From contig NC_134652.1 of NCBI RefSeq assembly GCF_030463565.1, forward strand, positions 16,655,397 to 16,719,396: 64,000 nucleotides of DNA, read 5' to 3'. The number at the start of each line of letters is the position of its first letter. Positions within the stretch are counted from its first letter, which is position 1. Below, piece after piece: positions 36,501 through 47,600 of the stretch. The notes beneath the pieces are model-generated. The model was not told the origin of the DNA, did no database searches, and saw only the letters and a list, made by a program, of their open reading frames with translations. Origin of the DNA: Pelecanus crispus. Lineage: Eukaryota > Chordata > Aves > Pelecaniformes > Pelecanidae. Both the position numbers and the translations under genes were made by a program.

Positions 36501-39500
36501 GCGTGGCCTTGATTGTCTGAGGCCCAATTATCTGAATCTCCAGGTTATCTGAAATGGGGTCATATCCCCCAACGTCAGTTAATTGCACCCAGGATACCCT
36601 CTGCTCTCCAAATGTCTTCCACTGGCCCCTCCCAAGCTTTGGCGAACGGCCTGTGCCGCGTGTGTTTAGCTCTAGCGAGCGCTCTAAGTTGCTGCATTTG
36701 GTTTTTCATATCCATGTTGGGAAAAAAAAAAAAAAAAATATCCTGGATGTTGCAGACTTTAAAATCCTTGAAGGCTTCTAGAACGAGACAGCGGCTGTGC
36801 GCAGCAATGTGCCTGTTGGAGCTGGGACCAGCAATGTCTGCAGAGAGGGCATCCAAATGCACTTGGGTTTTCTTCCACCCCGCAGGTGCAGCCCTGCAGT
36901 ATAGGTGCAGCGTAGGAGGGGAAGGTGGGATTTATCACAGCGCAGCGTATCCTGCTCGCAAACCTCGATTTACTGCGAATGAGCACACCTTCGGCGGGGG
37001 GCCCGCCTGCTGTTGAACCTCTGCGGTTGCAGTGGCTCCGGCTGACCTGTGTGTGCGTGCCCAAGGGCTGGGTAGGGAGAGCTTTGTCCCCGGTTTACCG
37101 CAGGGCGGACGCGGAGCCGGCAGCGATGGGCTCGGGAGCGGGGAAGGGGCCATACACCTGCCTCACCTCGGGTCCAGAGCCCGCGTGCGTTCCCAGCTCA
37201 TACCTGGGACTGTTCAAGATACTCAGGGCATCCCTCCCCACTCCACAGGACTGGTCCCTGCGGTTCGTTCTCCTTAACTGGGTGCTGTTTTTTTTAAAAC
37301 ATGCAAAGCTGTGAAAATCATTGTAAGAACTTCCCCCCCCAATATGCTTTTGTTATCTGTATTCTGGTGCTATCTGTTTTTCTATCTATTCCGGTCTTCT
37401 GGTGCTATCTATTCTTTTGGAGCACCTAGCTCAGGGAAGATGCTGAGTACTGCCTCAGAGAGAAACACTCATGGTAATTTTTTTTCCCTTAAAGGGAAGA
37501 TCCCAGATGTCCTTGATAATTAGAAAAATTAGCAAGGACAGTTCTGGAAAGGCTTTGAAAGCTAGTATGTAGAATAATGTTTCCAACATGATAAATTTCC
37601 CTTGGTTTTAAAGCAATAGCTCAGTGGTAAGATTTTTAATTAGTCATTAAGTATCATATTAGAAGTATCACGAGTGATGATAAACTACTGTAGAATATGG
37701 TTGGGTTAGTTACTTGGGGAAGGTGGGAATGGAGGAAGCTATGACAGGAATATAAAAAAGGTAAATTTATTTGAGGTTGCTATTGTTTTTTTAATGTAAA
37801 ACCAACTTTGGTTTGTTTGATTTTTATTTGGCTACAGGTGGGGAGAAGGTGATTTTTAATGTTTAACTACTTTAAAAATAAATAAACACTACTCTGAAGG
37901 GTTAAAAGTCTGAATTGGTAATGGATGTCTGTTGTTTATCCAGTCAGTTGGCTCATTGTACAACCTGGATACCTTGACGAATATATGCAGCTGACAAAAA
38001 CATCTACCAAACAAAACCCATCTATAACTTGTTTCTTCCTGCTTTTCAGTTGAAATGAAGCTCAGTCCATCCCCACGCGCGTCACCAAGGACAGCGTAAA
38101 TTCTGGGGCCTTGAGAACCCAGCAGCAATATTTCCATAGTTATTTTAGCTGCGCGTTGCACAACTTCAGCTTTTAATTTAGAGAAGAAAAATGCTTTTTC
38201 TCCTTCCTAGCTGTTGTGTGGAGCCTCAGCTCTTTCTGTGCTGCTTTTCTATTTTTTTTCAGTGCAGCAAGAGAGAATTACTGTAGCACCCACAGAGGTG
38301 TGAAGGGACTCATTCATCTGTGTGGGGAGTGTTAGGTGCCAGGCATATTTCTGAGGATTAAAATACAGGCAACTGGTACATCCAGTGTCAGTCTTTAATT
38401 GGGGCTTTGAGAGATGAGCTCCAGAAAATCTTCCTGCAGTGGCTTATATGGCTGTTTTGCCCATCCCGTGCAAGGAATCGCCGCATCCCAGAGCGGTGCC
38501 AAGCAGAAGAAAATGTGTGCCCCCACCTCCACCTCTCAAAGCACAAGGTCTTTGCTGCAGCTGTGACTGAGATGGGTTTGAGCACGATACTGTGCGTCAA
38601 ATGGGGCAGGGAAGATGCAACGTGGGTTGCCTTTTGCTGCCCTGGGATAATAATCTCTGGCAGAGAACTGGCAGTAGCTGTGGCTCGGGGTTCGCTGCAG
38701 TGACATTGGTGCGGGCTGCTGCTGAAAGATGCGGTGCCGCTCCCTGCCGGTGTTTGCTTCTGCACAGACGCTCCAGCAAGCCGAACCAGGGCTGGCAGAG
38801 AACCCATTTCCCCCTTCCACTGGGCGAGACCCTCGTGTGGCTCTGCATGTAGCCTGGGGAAGGCGAGCCCGCCTTTGGCAACCCACAGCCACAGCCGCTT
38901 TCAAGCGTACATTTAGCACACAGGATTCACAACACCCCCGGGGCTGGGGTCAGCTCACCTGACTGCCAGCGGTGAGCGAGCTCCATATAAAAGTCTGCTC
39001 CTCCTTTGCAATCCCTCAAAATGGTGTTTCCACTCGCCCTGAAAAATAAATGAAGTGGCTGAAGCCAGCAGGGCTGGAGCTGCGACCCGAGGGCAGCGAG
39101 ACACACTGCCTTGGACCTTGCGTCAAAGTGGGCACGGTCAGTGCTTTGAGTTCAGCTGATGGAGAGCGTTGCTCACGAGTTAGGCTTTCTTCTTAGTCAT
39201 CCACATTTCTCAAATCTCTGTTTTTAGCCAGGTTTCCAAGGCACTCTTTGGCTTGGTGGGGTACTCCAGTGGTACCTCAGGTTTTGGGTGGTGCAAGGCA
39301 GTGCTCCACCGACTGGCACGGAGTCAGCTGTATGGCAGCAGGAGAGGGAGGGGAGAGGTCATCCCCATAAAAATACTAAATTGGATTTTATAAGTTTATA
39401 GCTATGTTTTGTTTCTTTTACAGAACTATAATCCTGGTGCTTAGAGTGGTCTGAAAGGAACAGAAACACTTAGCCTTGAACTTTTGTTCTGCTGCTGCTT

Positions 39501-41854
39501 CTTGTGCCTCTGAGGTACAAAACATACCTGTAAACTTATAATCAATCAAACCAATGTGCAAGGGCTAAAAAAAGAAACCCAGAAAGGGCACAGGCTTCAT
39601 GTTCAATAGTGAGAAACTTGGGGTGGGCAAACCAGAAGATTGCAGTTGGCAATCGGCAGGTTTTTGGAGACCAGCGTCCCAGGTAGGTTGGAATGAACCA
39701 GTTGATTTCTTTCTCCCTCTCTTTCTTTTCCCCCTTGTTCCCCCCTAAAATACACTCATGAATCACAGGCAGGCTGGGCTGCCCATAAAACTCTGTTTCT
39801 GGAATTCACAAGCAGAACAAGTGCAGCGTCACCCCGGTGCACCCAGAAAAGGGGAGATGTGACAACCCCACCAGCGGGTCACGGTCATGGCAGGAGCTGG
39901 CTCCACAAGGTGGGCAAAGCTCCTCAGGCTGCAGAGGCTGAAATCCAAATAACTTGTCCTTTCCCCCCATACTGTAAATCCTATACCTGTGCGGTCTATA
40001 GGTGTTATGGACAGACAAACCCCTGCCTTCCCCCAGCCCCATCATCCCCAACCACTTGGCCTTTGTTGGAAGCCCCGAGTGCCCCCCTGGCAAGAGCTGG
40101 GGGAGGGTTGACTTCAAACTCCACTAAACAGTAGAGGCACAATGCAAACAAATGTATTGCAGCACGCAGCTATGCAAATAGCTTTAGAGCACAGCACGTT
40201 TTCCCCAGCGTTAATTGCTGCACCGCCAGGGTTGCGTAGCAACAGCTCCGTTTGTGTCTCTGACAGCTCCTGCCCCTTGATGCCTCTGACACCTTCTGTG
40301 GCAGGCGGGGAAGGAGGAGAGAACAGGGCTGCCCTGGGAAAGCTAGAAGGGCCAGGAGGTAGCGAGGGGCTCAGGTGATAAGATTTGCTTGGGACGCCGG
40401 GGTGTCTGCTGCTGGCACGGGGCAACACGTGCAGCGGGGCTGGAAGCGGGGCGTTGCGGCGCAGGAGCAGAGGACCCCCCAGCAGCCTCAGCCTTATCTA
40501 GGCAGCTTTCAAGGCTGGCGGCCAGAAAGGGCAGACCTGCCATCTCCCAGGCTCTGCCGGAAAGCTCACTGGCAGGTGGGTTGTCTCTTCCGTCACAGTG
40601 AATCCTTCTGGGTACCCCATACGGGTTTGTGACTGCGCTTGCAGCTTGGCTATAGGCATAGAGGGTCCCCAGTAAGTCACCTCTCCTGGCCATGGAGCTG
40701 CAGTAGGCTTGTGGCTTCTCCAGCCCTTGAGAGAGACGACACATTCCTCATGCACACCCAAAGCTAAGAGCGCCTCAGACCAAGCCCTGTGGGAGGGGGT
40801 GAGCACAGGCGCCGAGGAGACGGCTGCAGATGGTACGGGCAGCCCCGAGCTCCCTCGCTTGTCTGATGAGCCCAGTAGCTTCTGCCGGGCTGACCTGTGC
40901 CTCCTGAAAAGCAGGCTCTTCAGAGACAGGGGTGTCTGCCTCCCAAGAATAATTTTTCCTCCTGTTTAAAACCATGTTCCCAATTCCCATCCTCTGCATT
41001 TGCCGGTCGGTCTTCAGCTCCCGCTGCGCCTTTGCCAGCAGGGCTGAGGAACCTGTTAGTAGCCAGCACCTTCCCCTGGGAAGGCACTTCAGCTCTGCAG
41101 TCAGCTCAGCTCACCTCTCCTCTCCTCTCTGATAAGCCACGTAAATAAATAGTTTCTCTGCAACAGTTTACACAGTCCATAAGCAACTCTGCCTGAAGCT
41201 GTGGGGCACTTGAAATAGTCTCTTCTATTACACCTGAGCATGAAACAAGCTCTTCTCCGAAACCGCCTTAAGTAGGGAGGATGCAGGCAATCCTGTGTCC
41301 AATGGCCACTGGGCAAGAGAATGGCCATGGGCATGTTTTATTTGCTACTAATAGCCAGAACAGACAGGCATGGTGGGAAGTGCTGGGCAGGTACCAAGGC
41401 GCACAGATTAGCAGGTCCCAGGGAGCACAGAGCTGTGTCCAGGAGATCTGGGGATGGAGAGGCACAGGCAACAGGCTGTGGTTCAGTGCCCCATGGGTAC
41501 GGGGAGAGGAAGGACCGAGGTGGGATCCAGCCGTGCTTAGAGCCCAGCTGCAGGTGGCAGGGAGAGCTCTGCCTCAAGGTTATCCTTTGAAACTGAGAAA
41601 AAGGGGATACTGCCTGCACCACCCAAACAGGAGTGGGCTGGGGGAAGAGCAGATGAGCTCAAGGCAAGAAGTTGCACCCTATCTTTGAGCCAAAGTGATG
41701 TGAAAGCAGAGGATCCTGAATACAACGTGCCCGCAGAAGCAGGTGAACTGTGTAGCTGAGCGTGAGATGGGTCTTCTAAGGACAAAGGGCACTGAGGCTG
41801 AATGGATTTATTTTGTTTATCAAAAGTATTTATCTCTGTTTTTTAAATTTACAG

Positions 41855-41960
41855 CTTGACAAGCTGTATATATCTCAGATTGACTCCTTGGAGTACAGTG
41901 GGGCCAATAAGGTGAAAAAGAGCACCGTGGCCTCAGTCACACTTCAGAGGAAGAAACTAG
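41855..41960 (+). other. Candidate cryptic exon (unconfirmed)
   Basis: The 106-bp segment lies between TTTTTTAAATTTACAG and a CTAG|GTGAAG donor. It is open in one frame (LDKLYISQIDSLEYSGANKV, then KKSTVASVTLQRKKL) and is far less GC-rich than its surroundings. It does not fit the LCOR reading phase: joined to 17583 it meets TGA after about 19 codons. It could therefore be a poison exon, part of a non-coding transcript, or chance. I recognise no protein family. Confidence 0.2.
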
Positions 41961-42435
41961 GTGAAGGCAAGGCGGAAATGCCACCTGGAGCCTTTAGAAC
42001 CAACCTTTAGGCCCAGGTCCCCCCCGCCACATGAGCAGGACGTGAGTCTCTTCCCAGCCCCGCATGCCTGCGCAGAGCAGGTGTGACCTGCGACCGGCTG
42101 CGTTCGGTATCGCTGCTGCAAGGCGAGAAAGGACTGTGTCCAGCCACTTTGGTCCCTTCTCCCAAACTAGGGACTCTGTACGCAGACCCACAATCTCCTC
42201 CCTCGCCAGGCATCACCCAGCCGGTTTGTCACCTTTTCTTCCCCGCCACCCACCCGAGCAACCTCTTTGCCTATGCCATGGGCTCTTCCTTTGCAGCCAT
42301 TTGCATGTAGCACCCAAAGGCACCCCAGCAAGGAGGGAGTTGGCTGGTTTGCCACCGTAACTGCTTCCCGAAGCTGCCCCGGGGAGCGTGGTGGCTGGGT
42401 GGGCCGGGGCAGGGCCACACCTCTGCTGCCGCTGC

Positions 42436-42497
42436 TATAAATTCAGGCTCGCTGGGGGAAGATGGCTGCCGCTCTTAGGAGCTGGGTTTGCGAGCAG
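42436..42497 (+). promoter_or_regulatory. Candidate TATA promoter with first exon and splice donor
   Basis: TATAAAT at 42436 is followed 26 bp later by GAAGATGGCTGCC (ATG 42462). This resembles the YY1/TISU element used by mRNAs with very short leaders (consensus SAASATGGCGGC, one mismatch). After 12 codons (MAAALRSWVCEQ) a strong donor CAG|GTAAGAG follows at 42498. The phase at the donor is 0, so joining directly to the acceptor at 44686 would give TGA at once. It could be a short upstream ORF for a long-isoform transcript. All inference, no expression evidence. Confidence 0.25.
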
Positions 42498-43578
42498 GTA
42501 AGAGGAAAGCAACCACCTTCTTTGCAAAGGTGGAAAAAAGGTTGTGCTGAGCTCTGCCTCTTCGCAAAGCCCCCTGCTCCAAGCCCTCCTCTTGCGGGGA
42601 GGGGGGGGCGAAAGGTTTTTTATCCCCTTTGTTATTCAGCAGGGCAAGGGGAGGAGCTGGGCTGTGTAAGAGATCCTGGCTGACATAACCCTTCCCATGC
42701 AGGGTTCTGGAGAGGGGCCAGGTTGTACCTGAGCATTTTTATTTAAACTAATCCCAGACATTGCAAATTGAAAGTCATCGCAGCACCAGGTAGAACCAGT
42801 TGAGACGGTTGCTGGAGGGCATTTTTCTCGCCCGGGTGTAGTAAAGCAGTCTTGAGGTACGTTGTTTATTGCTAACCCTGGGAGTATGTTCTAGAGGTGC
42901 TGGAGCACATTCGGCAAGCCAAGCTCACTGAGCCTTTCCAGGCAGTTTTGGGAAAACCTTGCCCAAGAAGCCTTTAAGGAAACTGAGTGGCCATGATTGA
43001 GAGGCAAAGCCATGTTATGCTTAAAAATTTGGGCAAACTGGAAAGCAAAGAGCTGGCTAGCAGATGCTCAGGGCAGGCTTGGCTGCAGCCTAGCATTTCT
43101 GGGTGAAGAGGAGACCAGGTGCCACCTGGCCAGCCCAGAGCCCGAAGTGGCCCTTGGGTGCCTTTCCCTGCCCTTTGCTGAGTTTGGGAGCAGACCCCAC
43201 GAGCCGGGGGAAGCAGGTTGCTGGAGGTCCTTCCCTGGTGCTTGTCAGTTCAAAGAAAGCAGCCAGCAAGCAGTAAGTAAGCAGCAGGTGAGGGCTGCCC
43301 GGGGCCGGCTCTGGCACGTCGGCTGCCACCGAGCATGGCCGGCTCACTTCCCTGGCTTTCCCTCCTCTTCCTCTCCACCGATGGCTCCTCTGACCCGGGT
43401 CTCTTCCTCCCTGTCTGCCTGTCAAGCCCTGCACCTGGCAGCGTGGGGAGGGAAAACCCACTCTAGATAAAGCTGCTTTTTCCCACCCTGGCCCCGAACC
43501 CTGTGATAAGCGTTGCCCCCCTTGACCCAGCCAAACGAGCAAGGTTGGCATCCGATGCCTGGGGGGGAGAGCAAGGTT

Positions 43579-43597
43579 GGGGGGGGGGGGGGGGGGG
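43579..43597 (+). repeat. G19 homopolymer
   Basis: Nineteen consecutive G in a GC-rich part of the long LCOR intron, with a G7 run shortly before; strong G-quadruplex potential and a likely assembly or length-variation hotspot. Confidence 0.85.
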
Positions 43598-44686
43598 CGG
43601 GTAAAACGACTTTCACTCCTCTGGTACAAGGCCAGGAAGTGCAAAGTGCAACTGTTGCTGCAAAGCTGCTGGCAAAGATCCTGTGCCAAACAGCGTGGGT
43701 GCCAAGGCGCGCAGCCCCCTCGGCGTGGCAGGGACTGGGTGGGAATCGCTGCCGTTGGGAACAGATACGGTCTCCATAACAGCGCCTGGCATTGCACTTC
43801 TAACAAGTTCATGCAAACACTGGGTAATTACCCCTGAACCTCTCCACCAATAAGTCCTAATTAATTGCCTCTGCCAAGCAGATAAATGATAATCACCTTG
43901 GTTTGAGAGCTAGCTAGTGGCAGTGATCCTGTGCTGTGGACGCACACCTTTCTGAGCCACCACTGTACGTTGACAGTCAGCCCATCAGCTGCAGAGCCAC
44001 TTTATTAAATGGCAGTAAATCAAAGGTCAGTGCAAATGGCAAGGCACCGCACCACGCGAGGGTGCATTGCTGTCTGCATGTCCTGCAGGCTGAGAGCTTG
44101 CCAAAATTTCTGCACCGATTGCAGAGGAGGCTCAGATCTGCTCAGTTTGCCCTAGACCCATCTTCTGCCACCAAGACGTAAGCAGAATTTGAAGACTTGC
44201 AGTAGTTCAGATTTCTGGCTGCTTAGCTGGGACACTGCTCTGCTCCCACCTGGCCTGGCTGTGCAGATCGAACATGCAGAGATGTGCAAGTGTGCTGGTT
44301 GGTCCCAGAAGTGCTGGGCCTTCTACGCTGGGCACTGTGCAGATACGAAGTCTGATTCTCACTGGGAAATTTAGGCTTGCTTTGAACATGTCACATGGTG
44401 CCTACACACCAGGATGTCCTAGGCAGCAGTGTAATTATGGGTGCTCTGGCAGGGGGAGACAAACAAAAGCGCAGTCTGTGTCCTGCCAGCCGTATGCGTA
44501 CGTAAGTGCGCATGCTGGGGACCGAAGGGATACCTGCCAGCCCCGTGACAACAGGATGCTTGATCTCACCTGGAGGTGAGGCCAACGATATGCCTGAGTG
44601 GGAGGAGAAGGGTTATTCCAGTTTTGCAGCATAAACTTTTATTCCCTGGGACATGTTACTGATTGCCTCTCTCTTTGTCTCTCTAG

Positions 44687-47600
44687 TGAGGATGCAGCAG
44701 AGACAATAGCAATAGACTCTAACAATCAGCCGAAGTCTCCACTGGAAAAGTTTATGGTCAGACTGTGTACGCATCACCAGAAGCAATTCATTCGTGTGCT
44801 AAACGACATATACACTGAAGTACAACCAGACTCTGAAGGCCAGCAGTTGTCTGAATCTGAGAGCATGGAGGCCTCTACTTGTGGCTCTGGTTGTAGCCAG
44901 CGAAGCACTGAAAATCAGGATAAGGGTGCTACTTGTACTGAATCAAAGCCCCCTTATTCCTCGGACCCAGGACAGTCAGGGTCCGATGGCCCCCTGCATG
45001 TTACAGGACAAGCCCCGAAGCAGCTGGTGGAGCTGAAGTCTCTGGACAGAGCAGAGAGCTGCAGTCCTGCTTTGAGAAGGGAATTCTCCGAGCTCCCCGT
45101 CACCAGGCTTCGTTCTGCTAGTCCAAAGGATAGCTCCACCCAAGGATACCTCAGCACGTTGAACTCTTCCTCTTTGAATTTCCATCATGCCGCAAAGAGC
45201 CTGGAAGGGCAGCAAGCTGCTGGACACGAGCAAGAAGCCGGTGTCAGAAAGTGTGACGACAATAAAGAGCAGCTAGCAGGTAAGACTCTCATGGAAGGTT
45301 ATATCTCGGTCAAAGTGGCAAATGTGAATGGCAGCGAGGACAGCTTAGATGGCTGTCTGGGGTCCCAGAAGAGCTCATTCAGAGCTCTGCCAGAAGAGCC
45401 CTGGGATCCTGGCTTTGCAGTGACCCCCCCTCGCAGAGCCGACAAAGAGAACACTTTGCAATGCAGCTCGAAAGCATCTTTGCACCAGGACTTAGAGGCA
45501 AAAGAACAAGATGCAAGACCAAAGCAAGAAAACCACCTGCACGCCGTGGCCAAGGGCAAGGCAGGCTGCCACCTGCACCCGGCCGACAAGAGCCCGCTCG
45601 ACAAGTCCAAAGAGGGCTGGCTGCCCGCTGGTGCTGCGCCAGCCGCCCACCGGACCCCCAGCGGGCACCCCCGCGCCAAGGCAGCCTCCCTCAGATCCAC
45701 TCGGAAGAGCAAGAAGGCGTCGGGGCTGAGGGTCAATGACTATGACAACCAGTGCGACGTGGTCTACATCAGCCAGCCCATCACTGAGTGCCATTTCGAG
45801 AGCCAGCGGTCGGTGTCATCCCGCAAGACGGCGAGGAAGAGCACACGGGGGTACTACTTCAACGGGGAGTGCTGCGAGCTCCCGACTGTCCGCACGCTGG
45901 TTAAGAGCTCCCGGGCGGAGGAGAGGGGGAGCAGCCCAGCACTGCGAACAGAGACCCTCGTAAGCACTAAGCCGCCCCTGATGCTCTCGGTGGGGGGGTC
46001 TGCGGGGGCAGAACGGGAAGGTGAGAAGAGGGTTTCCCTGAGGCTCCTGGCTAAAGGGGCACCAACCAGCCGAGAAACGAAAGAGAGAGCTGAACCGGGC
46101 TCCGTGCAGCCCTGGGATACCCGCGCTCTGCGGTCGAGGGAAGCTGCCGTGACCGTGCCCTTCTTCTCCCTCTCTGCTCCACCCAGCCCCCAGAAAGAGG
46201 ACAGCTCAGCCGGCTCGCCGCCCCCCGGCTCCCCTCCCACCGAAGGAGGGGGGACGAGAGCAGGAGGCATCGTCCCCTGCGAGGCTGGCAGTGGCCTGGG
46301 CTCCTCCGGGGATGGCAGCAGCGGCGGGCAGGCTGCTGATTTTGCTGCCCTTCCTGTCTCAGAAGTACCCGACGGGGAGCAAGATTTCCCAGGCTCCAAC
46401 ATACAAATTGATTCAGACCTCCCCGCCAGCCCGGAGCCAAAGTCACCCTTGCAGCCCTCTGCCACTGCGGACACAGCACCCCTGGCCCTTGATGGTGGCA
46501 GGGATCCTGCCCAGCTTCCAGGCACGGGAGAGGCAGAGCCCTGCGGGCTGCGTCCGGCAGAACCCTCCCCATGCTCTCCAGGCTGGCAGGCTCCTGATGA
46601 GCCCCCTGCCACCATGGATGGGGGGAGCCCCCCAGAGCCCCCTGCCACCTTGCAGTGTGTGGATGTAAACAAAAGCATCGATGCTGAACCAGAAGCCGAA
46701 TTATCGGGCATGGCAGGTGATGGCTCCCTTGAGCAAGAGGAGGCTGTGCCAGCCAGCACAGCCCTCCCTGAAATCTTGGAAGGGGAGGCAGTGCCGAGTA
46801 ACAGCCCAGCAGGTGAAAAAGAGCCCATTGAAGGGGAAATGCCGCCTGAACCCGATGGCTCAGACACTGCAGGGAAAGACTCTGTCTCTTCCAAAGATAG
46901 TCTAGACAAGAAGCGAAAGAAAGGCAGGAGAGTGCTTGTGGCATCAGACCGGCGACTCCGAAGCCAGCAAGCCCAGTCACCCACTGAGGGCAGTGCTGAA
47001 GATGCTGGTTCTTCCAGCTCTGTGCAGCTTCCTTGCCTTCAGATCAAACTCTCCAAGAGCCCTGGCACTAAGCGATTCAAGAGAGAAGTGCACCTGGATG
47101 GGGCAGCATCCGTGCACTTCCCAAACGACTGCTTCCCCAATGCGCTGCTCAAAACCAGCGAGGGGCCAGGCGCTGGCCAGGCTCCAGAGAGCATCACTGA
47201 GCAGCAGCCAGGTGAGGAGAATGGTGTCACTACCAGACAAACCTATAAAAGCATCTTAGCGAGAGAGACTGCAGCAGAGGGAGAAAATTCCTCTAAAGAC
47301 AACCCCCCTGCTAACGGCAGCCAAAGTCAACCGGGTGAGATGCTGGAAATCAGCGTCCAGGCTGATTCTGAGAAGCGAAGCATTCTCCTCCCTCCGGAGA
47401 GCAGCATGCCTGCAAATGATGCTGAGCAAGTGGGTGTGAAACCAGACGATGCCAGTTCAAAGGACGAGGAGAGCTCCGATAGTGCCATGGACACAGGCAA
47501 GCTGGAGAGCTACGAGCCAGTGGCCAATTCGCCTCCGTGTCCCAGCAGCAGAGGTGGAAGCAAGCATCTTCCAGCAAAGGCTGCAAAGCATAAAAAGGTC

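Larger units (their letters stand above)
29971..44686 (+). other. LCOR: LCOR long-isoform intron, distal part
   Basis: Sequence between the short-isoform poly(A) site and the giant last exon. I see no ORF with recognisable similarity. GC content rises strongly along it and many spurious ORFs appear on both strands after 36 kb. It holds a CpG cluster (30.44 kb), a candidate cryptic exon (41.86 kb), a TATA/ATG/donor cluster (42.44 kb) and a G19 run (43.58 kb). It ends with an excellent polypyrimidine tract and acceptor TCTCTCTAG at 44678-44686. Confidence 0.8.

Noticed and set aside
36513-43837. Numerous 60-240 codon ORFs in the long LCOR intron
   Set aside because: They overlap in all frames on both strands, lack conserved motifs and appear where GC content rises, so they reflect composition.
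44598-44686. Thirty in-frame codons before the giant LCOR exon as coding
   Set aside because: They contain the polypyrimidine tract and acceptor AG, and the mammalian protein joins directly at EDAAET-type sequence; they are intronic unless an internal promoter is used.
45854-46984. Antisense ORFs of 376 and 309 codons inside the giant LCOR exon
   Set aside because: No recognisable domain; they mirror a GC-rich coding exon whose + strand frame is clearly conserved. The same applies to the 335-codon antisense ORF at 48158-49165.
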